Source: a bacterium
GTDB taxonomy: Bacteria > Sysuimicrobiota > Sysuimicrobiia > Sysuimicrobiales > Segetimicrobiaceae
Assembly: GCA_035307765.1 (NCBI GenBank)
Contig: DATGHU010000006.1
Span: 124,001 to 188,000, forward strand
Direction of reading: 5' to 3'
Length of the DNA: 64,000 nt
The notes under the pieces are model-generated. The model saw only the letters and a program-made list of their open reading frames with translations. It ran no database searches and was not told where the DNA came from. Below are positions 50,759 to 58,984 of the stretch, in pieces; within the stretch, counting starts at the first letter, position 1, and each line of letters starts with the position of its first letter. A program made the translations under genes and the position numbers.

Positions 50759-51160
50759 CAATCCCTTCGGATCCGGCCTCATCAACCGGCCGGACGCCGG
50801 CGAGGAGGAGAGAGGGGCGTCGGCCGAGCGACCAGCGACCCCGGTTTCATTCCCCCACGGGGAGGTGCCCCGGCCGCCTAGATATACGCCAGCCTACCAT
50901 CCCGGACCGCCGGGGCGTATCAGGTGGACACCCGATTTACCGTCCACGCCAAAGATTGATCTGTCCGGCGTCGGGAGCCTGCGCGGCCGCCGGCCCGGAC
51001 CCGTCACGATGTATCTGCCGAGTCACACCTCACCGCCGGGGTCCGGCCGCACGAGGTGGGACCGATGAAATCCTCTGCATGCCTGATGGCGGGTCCGGAC
51101 GCCGAATCGTAAGATTGAGTACGGGTGGCGACGATTCAACGGGGAGGAGGCTGAAGCGAA
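50759..51160. other. Divergent intergenic region
   Basis: About 400 bases between the NarL-type regulator and the universal stress protein genes. No gene is supported. A GTGGAC (50921-50926) and GTCCAC (50942-50947) pair may form a small dyad. GGGGAGGAGG at 51141-51150 is the ribosome site of the stress-protein gene. Confidence 0.35.
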
Positions 51161-51598
51161 ATGATGCGGATGCTCGTGGCGACCGATGGATCGCCGCACG
51201 CGATCAAAGCGGCGGAGTTGGCCGCGCGGTTCGCCCGTGAACTTCGGGGAGCAGAGGTGATTCTGGTCAATGTGGGGCACATCCCGGCAATCGCCATGGG
51301 GGGTCCCTCACCGGACATGATGGTCGACCTCGGCAGCCTTGAGGAAGGCTTGGAGCAGGCTGGCCAGGCGATCCTCGCACAGGCGCACGAAGTGTTCGCG
51401 GGGGTCGATGCGCGTGTGACGCGCGTCTACCGGCGCGGGGATCCCGCGGGAGAGGTCGTCAAAGTGGCCAAGGAGCACCAGGCGGACCTCATCATCATGG
51501 GGAGCCGCGGCCTGGGGCAGTTCGGCGGTCTGATCCTTGGGAGCGTGAGCGAGCGGGTGCTGCACGCTGCGTCGATCCCCGTCCTGATCGTCCGATAG
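51161..51598 (+). CDS. Universal stress protein (UspA family)
   Basis: A 145-residue UspA-fold protein. It has the N-terminal nucleotide-contact MLVATDGSPHAIKAAELAAR and the C-terminal ATP-binding motif GSRGLGQFGGLILGSVSERV (G-x2-G-x9-G-S). It should bind ATP and act in stress survival, often under low oxygen or nitrosative stress in nitrate-using bacteria. GGGGAGGAGG precedes the ATG at 51161. Upstream is the divergent NarL regulator. Confidence 0.93.
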   Translation: MMRMLVATDGSPHAIKAAELAARFARELRGAEVILVNVGHIPAIAMGGPSPDMMVDLGSLEEGLEQAGQAILAQAHEVFAGVDARVTRVYRRGDPAGEVVKVAKEHQADLIIMGSRGLGQFGGLILGSVSERVLHAASIPVLIVR

Positions 51599-52141
51599 CG
51601 GATCGGCGGCCCATTCACAGGCGCGGTTGTGGACGAGGACCGATCCCGTCCGGGCATCGAGGGGGTGCCGGTTGACGGACTCGCTCCCATGATGCTCGAT
51701 CAGTCGGTTCGTTGGGGGGCCGTCGGGCGCGGCCGCCGGTGGTCGCATCGTCAGCGCCGGCGAGACCCTCGGTGGTCCTGAATCACCACGAAGGCCGGCC
51801 GCCCATCACCTGAGACGGAAACCGTTGCGGGGAGCTGGCGCCCGCCCGATCAGAAGTAAAGGGCGCGGCCGGAATGGTATCTCCTACACTCGGACGAGGA
51901 GGGCACGATGCCAATGGGACTCTCTTTAGCACCGCGTTCGTCCCATGCCTTAAGACGAACGGAGGAGGTGGGCAGCGTGCCCATCGAGCCCGGCACGACT
52001 CCGTGCGACCTTCGCCCTCGCCTCCCCTTCGGGGCACCCAGGCCCCGCGGACGATCGGACCGTGGAGGGGGTGGCCCGCTGCCTCGCCCCGTCGCGCGCA
52101 GCCGCCCGCGGCGCGGGCCGCTCGTGAGCTGAGGGGACACG
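51599..52141. other. Long leader region upstream of the VIT1-type transporter, with a hairpin
   Basis: About 540 bases with no confident gene. CGTTCGTC (51935-51942) and GACGAACG (51954-51961) form an 8-bp perfect hairpin, about 180 bases before the VIT1 start, followed by GGAGGAGGTG. A short frame from 51908 has a ribosome-like site but a low-complexity Arg/Pro-rich product. The element may be regulatory RNA or a leader peptide for the metal transporter, but it matches no riboswitch that I recognise. Confidence 0.35.
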
Positions 52142-52837
52142 ATGCCTCAGACTCCCCACGTCGAACGCCACTTTACCGGCAGCGATACCGTCCGGGATAT
52201 CGTGATCGGGATGTCGGATGGGTTGACGGTTCCCTTCGCCCTGGCCGCAGGGCTCTCCGGAGCGGTGGCGGCGACACACGTCGTCGTGACCGCAGGACTC
52301 GCCGAGGTTGCCGCCGGGTCCATCGCGATGGGGCTCGGTGGGTACCTCGCCGCCAAGAGCGACGCGGAGCACTACGCGAGCGAACGACTCCGCGAGCAGG
52401 TGGAGGTCCGCACGGTGCCGGAAGTCGAGGCGGAGGAAGTCTCCAAGGTATTCCAGGGCTACGGGCTGACGGAGGAGAGCAGTGCTCCCCTCGTCGAGGC
52501 GCTGCGAAAGGACCCGGCAGCATGGATCGACTTCATGATGCGCTTTGAACTCGGCCTGGAGCGGCCGGAACCGAAGCGGGCGCTGACCAGCGCCTCGACG
52601 ATCGCCGGCGCCTACATCGGTGGGGGGATCATCCCTCTCGCCCCCTACGTCGTCTCCGGGAGCGTCCACACCGCCCTGCCGGTTTCAATCGTGGTCACGC
52701 TCTTCGCGCTCTGCATTTTCGGGTACGTAAAAGGGCGCTTCACAGGTGCCGTGCCGGCTCGCAGCGCATTCCAAACCACGCTGGTGGGCGGCCTCGCCGC
52801 GGCGGCGGCTTTCGTCTTGGCCAGGCTGATCTCCTGA
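52142..52837 (+). CDS. VIT1/CCC1-family iron/manganese transporter
   Basis: A 231-residue membrane transporter of the VIT family. Family features: RDIVIGMSDGLTVPFALAAG at span 1, AEVAAGSIAMGLGGYLAAKS at span 2, and the cytoplasmic metal-binding segment with many acidic residues (EVEAEEVSKVF, ESSAPLVEALRKD). The last three spans lie at residues ~150-230. It lacks the N-terminal ferritin-like domain found in some bacterial versions. It exports or stores Fe2+ or Mn2+, driven by proton antiport. GAGGGG precedes the ATG. Confidence 0.87.
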   Translation: MPQTPHVERHFTGSDTVRDIVIGMSDGLTVPFALAAGLSGAVAATHVVVTAGLAEVAAGSIAMGLGGYLAAKSDAEHYASERLREQVEVRTVPEVEAEEVSKVFQGYGLTEESSAPLVEALRKDPAAWIDFMMRFELGLERPEPKRALTSASTIAGAYIGGGIIPLAPYVVSGSVHTALPVSIVVTLFALCIFGYVKGRFTGAVPARSAFQTTLVGGLAAAAAFVLARLIS

Positions 52838-52919
52838 GGGTTTACGGGACAGGTACCTCGTTACGCATCCATCCTCGCGCAGGAGGCGTTCGCTTTTTTG
52901 CTCCCGAACACCCTGTGTG

Positions 52920-53834
52920 ATGGTCCAGGTGTGCGTTGTCGGTAGCCTCAACATCGACCTCGTGGTGAAGGCCCCGCGGCTCCCGCGGGTCGGCGAGACC
53001 GTCACCGGAGGGGCGTTTGCTACCTTCCCCGGCGGCAAGGGTGCCAACCAGGCGGTGGCCGCCGCCCGCCTGGGGGCCGGCGTGGCCATGGTGGGGCGGG
53101 TCGGCCGGGACGCCTTCGGGGAGCAACTCGTCGATGGGCTGAAGCGTGACGGCATCGACGCAGCCCACGTGCGCGTAGACCCTGACGCGGCGACGGGGGT
53201 GGCCTTCATCGGCGTCGACGGCGACGGTCGCAACATGATCATGGTCGCGTCCGGCGCCAACATGCGTGTCCCCGTCTCCGACGTCGACGACGCGCGCAAC
53301 GCGATCATGGGCGCCCGCGTCCTCCTGCTGCAGCTGGAGGTGCCGATCGCGGCCACGCTGCGTGCTGCCGCGATCGCCAGGGGCGCCGGGGCGCTCGTCT
53401 GCCTCGATCCCGCCCCCGCCGTCGCTCTGCCCGACGCGATGTTCGCCGGTGTGGATGTCATCAACCCCAACGAGGGTGAGGCGCAGGTTCTTACCGGCAT
53501 AGAGGTCCGCTCGACCGGCGACGCCGAGCGGGCCGCCGAGGCGCTCCACGCTCGGGGGCCCCGTGTGGTGGTGGTGAAGATGGGGGAGCGGGGGGCCTTC
53601 TACCTCGGCCCCGAGGGTCGCGGCCACGTCCCGGCCGTCCGGGTGAAGGCCGTCGATACGACCGCGGCGGGAGATGCCTTCGCCGCGGCGCTGGGGGTGG
53701 CACTCGGCGATGGGCGAGGGACGGCCGACGCCGTGGCGTTCGCGACCCAGGTCGCCGGGCTCAAGGTGACCCGGATGGGCGCTCAGGTCGCGATGCCGAC
53801 CCGCGCGGAGGTGGAGGAGGCGCTGCGGCGGTGA
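52920..53834 (+). CDS. rbsK: Ribokinase
   Basis: PfkB-family kinase of 304 residues that phosphorylates D-ribose to ribose-5-phosphate. The N-terminal signature is GGKGANQAVAAARLG; substrate contacts include VVGSLNIDLVV. The C-terminal motif KAVDTTAAGDAFAAAL gives the catalytic aspartate and anion hole; INPNEGEAQVL is the NxxE metal motif. The ATG at 52920 lacks a close ribosome site (AGGAGG lies 33 bases upstream); GTG at 52917 is equivalent. It overlaps rbsD by 4 bases (GTGA). Confidence 0.93.
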   Translation: MVQVCVVGSLNIDLVVKAPRLPRVGETVTGGAFATFPGGKGANQAVAAARLGAGVAMVGRVGRDAFGEQLVDGLKRDGIDAAHVRVDPDAATGVAFIGVDGDGRNMIMVASGANMRVPVSDVDDARNAIMGARVLLLQLEVPIAATLRAAAIARGAGALVCLDPAPAVALPDAMFAGVDVINPNEGEAQVLTGIEVRSTGDAERAAEALHARGPRVVVVKMGERGAFYLGPEGRGHVPAVRVKAVDTTAAGDAFAAALGVALGDGRGTADAVAFATQVAGLKVTRMGAQVAMPTRAEVEEALRR

Positions 53835-54226
53835 AGCGGCAGGGCATTCTGAATCGAGACCTGGCCTACCTCGTGGCCTCGCTGGGGCACACGGATCTGG
53901 TGTGTGTCGCGGATGCCGGGTTGCCGATTCCCCCGAGCGTGACCCGCATCGACCTCGCGCTCCGCTGTGGCCTTCCCCCGTTCCTGGACACGGTCGAGGC
54001 GATCCTCGGCGAGGTGGTCGTGCAGCGCGCGATCGTCGCGAGTGAGATGGCCGGCCGCAACCGGGCGGGCTTCGAGGGATTGTGCGCCCTGCTCGAGGGG
54101 ATCCCGATGGATCAAATCCCGCACGAGCAGCTGAAGGCGGCGCTCCCGCGCGTGCGTGCAGTGATCCGCACCGGGGAGTGTACGCTCTTCGCCAACGTCC
54201 TGCTGGAATGCGGGGTGGCGTTCTGA
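53831..54226 (+). CDS. rbsD: D-ribose pyranase
   Basis: A 131-residue RbsD/FucU-fold protein that interconverts pyranose and furanose ribose. Conserved features are GILNRDLAYLVASLGHTD (His20), CVADAGLPIPP (Asp28) and LPRVRAVIRTGECTLFANVL at the C-terminus. The GTG at 53831 overlaps the rbsK stop and its stop overlaps the rbsA start (TGATG), so it is translationally coupled on both sides. Acts in the cytoplasm before ribokinase. Confidence 0.92.
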   Translation: MKRQGILNRDLAYLVASLGHTDLVCVADAGLPIPPSVTRIDLALRCGLPPFLDTVEAILGEVVVQRAIVASEMAGRNRAGFEGLCALLEGIPMDQIPHEQLKAALPRVRAVIRTGECTLFANVLLECGVAF

Positions 54227-55755
54227 TGCCCCCGCAGGCCGCTGCGGCCGCACCGATCCTTCAGATGCGAGGCATCGTCAAGACATTCCCCGGGGTGCAG
54301 GCGTTGGCCGGGGTGGATCTCGACGTGCTCCCCGGCGAGGTCCACGCTCTGATCGGGGAAAACGGCGCCGGGAAATCGACCCTGATCGGTGTGCTCGGCG
54401 GCATCCACCTGCCCGACTCCGGGCAGATCATCCTGCGCGGCCAGCCGGTATCCATCCCCAGCCCGCGCCGCGCTCGGGAGATCGGGATCGCGATCATTCA
54501 CCAGGAGCTCAACCAGGTCGGGCCTCTGTCGGTGGCGGAGAACCTCTTCTTGGGGGACGAGCCGCGGCGCGGCCACTGGTTTGTGGACTGGGAAACCCTC
54601 CGCGCGCGCGCCGGGGCGCTGATGGCCGAGTTGGGGGTCCGCGTGGACCCCCGGGCGCGCGTGGACCTCTTGAGCGTGGCCGAACGGCAGACGGTAGAGA
54701 TCGCCCGCGCGCTCAGCCTCCGGGCAGACATCCTGGTGATGGACGAGCCCACCGCCGCCCTGACCCTCGAGGAGGTCGAGCGGCTCTTTGCGATCATCGA
54801 CGACCTGCGCAAGCGTGGAGTCTCCATCATCTACATCTCCCACCGGTTGGAGGAGATCTTCCGGATCGCCGACCGGGTGACCGTGATGCGCGACGGCCAT
54901 TACGTCGGCACGTACCCGATCGCGACGATCGACATGGACGGCCTCATCCAGCTGATGGTGGGGCGGAAGCTGACGGAGAAGTTTCCCAAGGAAGCCGTCG
55001 CGCCGGGCCCGCCCCGGCTCGAGGTGCGGGGGTTGTCCGTGGGAGGGTTCTTTCGCGACGTGTCGTTTGCGGTCCGCGCCGGAGAGATCCTCGGCATCGC
55101 CGGCCTCGTCGGCTCGGGCAAGATCGAGGTCGCGCACGCCATCTTCGGCATGCTCCCCCTCGATGGCGGCGAGGTGCTCGTCGAGGGTCGCCCGGTGACG
55201 ATCCGGTCACCGGCGGACGCGATCGCCCGTCGGATCGGCCTTGTCCCGGAAGACCGCAAGACCCTGGGGCTCGTCCTCGGGATGAGCATCCGCGACAACA
55301 TCACCCTCCCTTCTCTGCACGGCCTCAGCACGGCGGGGTTCGTGCGCAAAGATCAGGAACGGGCGATGGTGGCGCAGGCGATCGCCCGCCTCGACGTTCG
55401 CGCCCGGGACCGCGATCAGCCGGTGGGCACCCTGTCCGGTGGGAACCAGCAGAAGGTCGTCTTGGCGAAGTGGCTTCAGGCGGGTGCGAAGGTCGTTTTG
55501 CTCTGCGAGCCGACGCGGGGAATCGATGTCGGGGCGAAGGTCGAGATGTACCGGCTGATGGTCGAGCTCGCCCGTGCCGGGGTGGCGGTGGTGATGATTT
55601 CCTCCGAGCTCCCGGAGGTCCTCGGGATGTCCGATCGCATTATCGTGATGCACGAGGGGCGCATCACCGCTGAATTCGCGCACGGCGAAGCGACCCAAGA
55701 GAAGATCATGGCGAGCGCGTCGGGGAGGCCTGACCGTGGCGCTGCCCAGCGGTAA
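54226..55755 (+). CDS. rbsA: Ribose ABC transporter ATP-binding protein
   Basis: Tandem ATPase of 509 residues. The first half has Walker A GENGAGKSTLIG and LSVAERQTVEIARALSLRAD; Walker B VMDEPTAALTLEEVE. The second half has the degenerate Walker A GLVGSGKIEVAHAIFG, LSGGNQQKVVLAKWL, CEPTRGIDVGAKVEMY and VVMISSELPEVLGMSDR. Both cassettes together power ribose-type import. ATG at 54226 follows rbsD directly; upstream extension lies inside rbsD and is not needed. The 3' end overlaps rbsC by 20 bases. Confidence 0.93.
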   Translation: MPPQAAAAAPILQMRGIVKTFPGVQALAGVDLDVLPGEVHALIGENGAGKSTLIGVLGGIHLPDSGQIILRGQPVSIPSPRRAREIGIAIIHQELNQVGPLSVAENLFLGDEPRRGHWFVDWETLRARAGALMAELGVRVDPRARVDLLSVAERQTVEIARALSLRADILVMDEPTAALTLEEVERLFAIIDDLRKRGVSIIYISHRLEEIFRIADRVTVMRDGHYVGTYPIATIDMDGLIQLMVGRKLTEKFPKEAVAPGPPRLEVRGLSVGGFFRDVSFAVRAGEILGIAGLVGSGKIEVAHAIFGMLPLDGGEVLVEGRPVTIRSPADAIARRIGLVPEDRKTLGLVLGMSIRDNITLPSLHGLSTAGFVRKDQERAMVAQAIARLDVRARDRDQPVGTLSGGNQQKVVLAKWLQAGAKVVLLCEPTRGIDVGAKVEMYRLMVELARAGVAVVMISSELPEVLGMSDRIIVMHEGRITAEFAHGEATQEKIMASASGRPDRGAAQR

Positions 55756-56743
55756 GGCGGCCGAGGGGGCGCCGGCCCCCACCTCTCCTTCCCACGCGCG
55801 GCGGGCGAGCCTGCAGCGCTTCGGCCTCTCCATCGCCTTCGTGACGCTCGTCGTGGCGCTCGCGCTGCTGTCCCCGGCCTTTCTCACTCCGGAAAACCTG
55901 CTCAACGTCGCCCGGCAGGTCTCCGTGAACGCGATTATCGCCGCCGGGATGACGTTTGTGATCTTGACCGCGGGCATCGATCTCTCCGTGGGATCGCTCG
56001 TCGCCCTGGCCGGGGTGGTCATGGCCAGCGTGCTGAAAGGTGGGGCCCCGCTCGTGCTGGGAGTCGCCGCCGGGCTCGCCGTCGGTGCGGGGGTGGGGGT
56101 GGCAAACGGCGTCGCCGCCGCCTACGGCCGGGTGGCGCCCTTCATCGTCACCCTGGCGATGCTGACGATCGCGCGAGGTGCCACGCTCGTGTACACGGGG
56201 GGCCTCCCGATCAGCGACCTCGGCGCGAGATTCGACTGGCTGGGGCAGGGTGATGTTGCGGGCATTCCAGTCCCGGTGATCATCATGGTCCTCGTCTTCG
56301 CGGCCTCTTACGTCGTGCTCAGCCAGATGGTCGTCGGACGATACATCTACGCGATCGGCGGGAACGCCGAGGCGGCCCGTCTGTCCGGGGTGAACGTGAA
56401 GCGGTACACCGTGCTCGTGTATGCGCTGAGCGGGCTGCTGTCCGCGGTGGCCGCGGTCGTGCTGACCGCACGGTTGGACTCGGCGCAGCCCACCGCGGGG
56501 GTCGGCTACGAGCTCGACGCGATTGCGGCGGTGGTGCTGGGCGGCACCACGCTGATGGGTGGCGAGGGCACGATCGGCGGCACGCTCCTGGGGGCGTTCT
56601 TGATCGGCGTGCTGAACAACGGGCTCAACCTATTGAACGTGTCTTCGTTTTACCAGCAGGTGGTCAAAGGGCTGGTGATCCTGCTGGCCGTGCTGGTGGA
56701 TCAACGCCTTCGCCAGCGGGGTGAACGGCGACGCGCCGCGTAA
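55736..56743 (+). CDS. rbsC: Ribose ABC transporter permease
   Basis: Permease of 335 residues with about ten hydrophobic segments. Family motifs: VNAIIAAGMTFVILTAGIDL (carrying the ILTAGIDLSVGS pattern), GVANGVAAAYGRVAPFIVTL and GRYIYAIGGNAEAARLSGVN. The C-terminal GVLNNGLNLLNVSSFYQQVVKG is typical of RbsC/AraH. GTG at 55736 lies inside the end of rbsA. The space to rbsB is 41 bases and contains TTAATTAAGGAG. Confidence 0.92.
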   Translation: MALPSGKAAEGAPAPTSPSHARRASLQRFGLSIAFVTLVVALALLSPAFLTPENLLNVARQVSVNAIIAAGMTFVILTAGIDLSVGSLVALAGVVMASVLKGGAPLVLGVAAGLAVGAGVGVANGVAAAYGRVAPFIVTLAMLTIARGATLVYTGGLPISDLGARFDWLGQGDVAGIPVPVIIMVLVFAASYVVLSQMVVGRYIYAIGGNAEAARLSGVNVKRYTVLVYALSGLLSAVAAVVLTARLDSAQPTAGVGYELDAIAAVVLGGTTLMGGEGTIGGTLLGAFLIGVLNNGLNLLNVSSFYQQVVKGLVILLAVLVDQRLRQRGERRRAA

Positions 56744-56784
56744 CGTTAATTAAGGAGTAGCGAGGATCGACCCTGAGAGGAGGG

Positions 56785-57696
56785 ATGAGTGTGAAGCGTA
56801 CGGTGTTCGTCTTGGTGCTCGCCGCCGGGCTCGTCGTCGGGCTCGCCCCGACGGGGGTGCCTGCCGCGGGAATGCCCACCGTGGGGCTGGCGATCTCGAC
56901 CCTGAACAACCCGTTCTTCGTGGATCTGCGCGACGGCGCGCAGGCGGAGGGGGCGAAGCTCGGCATCACGCTGGTCGTGCTCGATGCCCAAAATGATCCG
57001 GCCAAGCAGGCCAGCAGCGTCGAGGACCTGATCGCCAAGAAGGTCGGTGTGGTGATCATCAACCCGACGGACAGCGACGCGGTCGTGCCGACGGTGAAGA
57101 AGCTGAACGCGGCGAAGATTCCGGTGATCACCGTCGACCGAGCGGCCAACGGGGGCGTGGTCGCCGCCCACATCGCCAGCGACAACGTCGCCGGCGGCAT
57201 GATGGCGGCGGAGGACGTGGCCAAGGTCCTGAAGGGGAAGGGGAACGTCGTGATGCTCGAAGGCATCCCCGGGTCATCGGCCGCGCGGGATCGGGGCCGA
57301 GGGTTCCGCGAGGGACTGAAGAAGTTCCCCGGGATCAAGATCGTCGCGTCCCAGACCGCCGATTTCGACCGAGCCAAAGGCCTGTCCGTGATGGAAAACA
57401 TCCTGCAGGCTCAGAAGAAGATCGACGCGGTGTTCGCGCAGAACGACGAGATGGCGCTCGGAGCCGTCCAGGCCATCGAGGCGGCCAAGCGGCAGCAGCA
57501 AATGTTTGTCGTCGGGTTCGACGCCATCCCCGATGCCCTGAAGGCGATCAATGCGGGCCGGATGGCCGCCACGATCGCCCAGCAGCCCAAGGTGATGGGA
57601 GAGCTGGCGGTGCGGGCCGCGTCGACGCTGCTCAAGGGCGGAACGGTGGCCAAGTTCACGCCCGTGCCGCTGAGGTTGGTGACGAAGTCGCCGTAA
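56785..57696 (+). CDS. rbsB: Ribose-type ABC transporter solute-binding protein
   Basis: Periplasmic sugar-binding protein (Peripla_BP_4) of 303 residues. The signal peptide is RTVFVLVLAAGLVVGL with cleavage near PAAG. The mature protein has GLAISTLNNPFFVDLRDGAQ, the classic sugar-binding start, DLIAKKVGVVIINPTDSDAV, VPTVKKLNAAKIPVITVDRA and GFDAIPDALKAINAG. No lipobox cysteine. GAGAGGAGGG precedes the ATG. Placing rbsB last and rbsK first differs from the enteric rbsDACBK order. The substrate could be another pentose. Confidence 0.92.
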   Translation: MSVKRTVFVLVLAAGLVVGLAPTGVPAAGMPTVGLAISTLNNPFFVDLRDGAQAEGAKLGITLVVLDAQNDPAKQASSVEDLIAKKVGVVIINPTDSDAVVPTVKKLNAAKIPVITVDRAANGGVVAAHIASDNVAGGMMAAEDVAKVLKGKGNVVMLEGIPGSSAARDRGRGFREGLKKFPGIKIVASQTADFDRAKGLSVMENILQAQKKIDAVFAQNDEMALGAVQAIEAAKRQQQMFVVGFDAIPDALKAINAGRMAATIAQQPKVMGELAVRAASTLLKGGTVAKFTPVPLRLVTKSP

Positions 57697-57718
57697 CCGG
57701 GGCCGCGTGACCTTGTTG

Positions 57719-58768
57719 TTAGAGCGTCCGGGTGACCTTTCTGAGGCCGCGCGGGCGATCCGGGTTGATGCCTTTTGCGCGCGAGAGGTAGTAGGCAAGC
57801 AGCTGGATGGCCACGCCGTAGACGGGCGCCGCGATCTCGCCGGTGATGCGTCCGGGGATGCGAATGGGAACCCGGGCCAGGCGCAGGATCGTCGACTCGG
57901 AGGAGAAGACCGCGGTTTCTGCGTGCCGGTGGCGGAGCCGGGTGGCCACGTCGACCAGGTGGGCAAACGTCCGGCCCGGCGGAGCGACGAGGAAGACCGG
58001 AAAATCGTGTTCGACCAGGGCGATCGGGCCGTGCAGCAGATCTGCCGACGACAAGGGGAGCGCGACCACGTAGCAGGTCTCCATGAGCTTGAGCGCGAGC
58101 TCCCTCGCCGTCGAGAAGTCGTACCCTCGGGCGGCGACGATGCACTCGTGCATATACCGGTACCGCTCCGCGAGACGAGCGATCTCCGCCTCCCCGGCGA
58201 GCACCGCACCCTGCGCCGCCGGGACCGCCATGATCTCTCGACCGAGCCGCCGGTCGCCGCCCCACTCCGCTCCGAGGACGGCGAGGGCAATGACTTGATT
58301 GAGATAGGTTTTTGTGGCGGCGACACTCCGCTCGGCGCCGGCGTGCGTCAGCACGGTTTCATGCGCGGCTCGGGCGAGGGGGGACCGTGCTCCGTTCGTG
58401 ACGGCGATGGTGAACGCCCCGCGCGATCGGGCGGCGGAGAGGAACGCGACGATGTCGGTGGAGCGTCCGGATTGAGAGATCCCGATGGCGGTGGCGCGGC
58501 GCGCCCGGAGGCGACCGCCGAGCAGCGTCACGACCGACGGCGCGACCAGGGTGACCGGAACGCCGAGCCGAGTCTCCAGGACGTACTTGCCGTACAGCGC
58601 GGCGTTGTCGGAGCTGCCCCGCGCGGCGATCAGCACGCTGCCCGGCGCCGATCGCCGGAGGCGCGCCCCGAGCGCCCGAATCCGCGGCCCCTCCCGGTCC
58701 AGAAGCCGGGTCGCGGCCCGCGGAGCCTCGCGTATCTCCTGGATCATGTGCAGCGTAGCCATGGACAT
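57719..58768 (-). CDS. SIS-domain sugar-phosphate isomerase/deaminase (GlmS isomerase-like, no glutaminase)
   Basis: A 349-residue protein with two SIS domains. Features: REAPRAATRLL at the N-terminus, VLIAARGSSDNAALYGKYVL (substrate loop), AIGISQSGRSTDIVAFL, ERSVAATKTYLNQV, and a C-terminal GINPDRPRGLRKVTRTL close to the GlmS/AgaS ending. The CYVVALPLSSADLLHGPIAL segment resembles GlmS. The N-terminal glutamine amidotransferase domain is absent, so it should isomerise or deaminate an amino-sugar or fructosamine phosphate using free ammonia or none (AgaS/FrlB-like). It converges on the ribose operon. Confidence 0.85.
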   Translation of the reverse strand: MSMATLHMIQEIREAPRAATRLLDREGPRIRALGARLRRSAPGSVLIAARGSSDNAALYGKYVLETRLGVPVTLVAPSVVTLLGGRLRARRATAIGISQSGRSTDIVAFLSAARSRGAFTIAVTNGARSPLARAAHETVLTHAGAERSVAATKTYLNQVIALAVLGAEWGGDRRLGREIMAVPAAQGAVLAGEAEIARLAERYRYMHECIVAARGYDFSTARELALKLMETCYVVALPLSSADLLHGPIALVEHDFPVFLVAPPGRTFAHLVDVATRLRHRHAETAVFSSESTILRLARVPIRIPGRITGEIAAPVYGVAIQLLAYYLSRAKGINPDRPRGLRKVTRTL

Positions 58769-58864
58769 CGCACCGTGCTCCCACCGTCCCCTTCGGCCTG
58801 GCCTGGGCAGGGGTCCTGCCGCGCTGCGCCGGCGCGCCGGATATACATCGCTGACCTGATTGTC

Positions 58865-58881
58865 TCAGATGGGAAATCTGA
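58865..58881. promoter_or_regulatory. 6-bp perfect dyad, possible operator in the SIS/nitrite-reductase divergent region
   Basis: TCAGAT (58865-58870) and ATCTGA (58876-58881) flank GGGAA. The site lies between two divergent genes, 104 bases before the nitrite reductase start, where an operator would be expected. It does not match the TTGAT-N4-ATCAA FNR/DNR pattern. Confidence 0.35.
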
Positions 58882-58984
58882 TAGCCTGGGGAATGTTAGC
58901 ACGCGCGGGACGTCCGATCCACACGAGCTGAGGTTGCGGTGGGGCTGTGGATTGGACCTTTATTCCAGGAGGTGCGGTTGACCG

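Noticed and set aside
51908-52132. 74-codon plus-strand frame with GAGGAGGG upstream
   Set aside because: The product is Arg/Pro/Gly-rich without a recognisable feature; a leader peptide is possible but cannot be supported.
52838-52919. Possible intrinsic terminator with a T-run after the VIT1 gene
   Set aside because: A run of six T occurs, but the stem before it is only about 4 bp.
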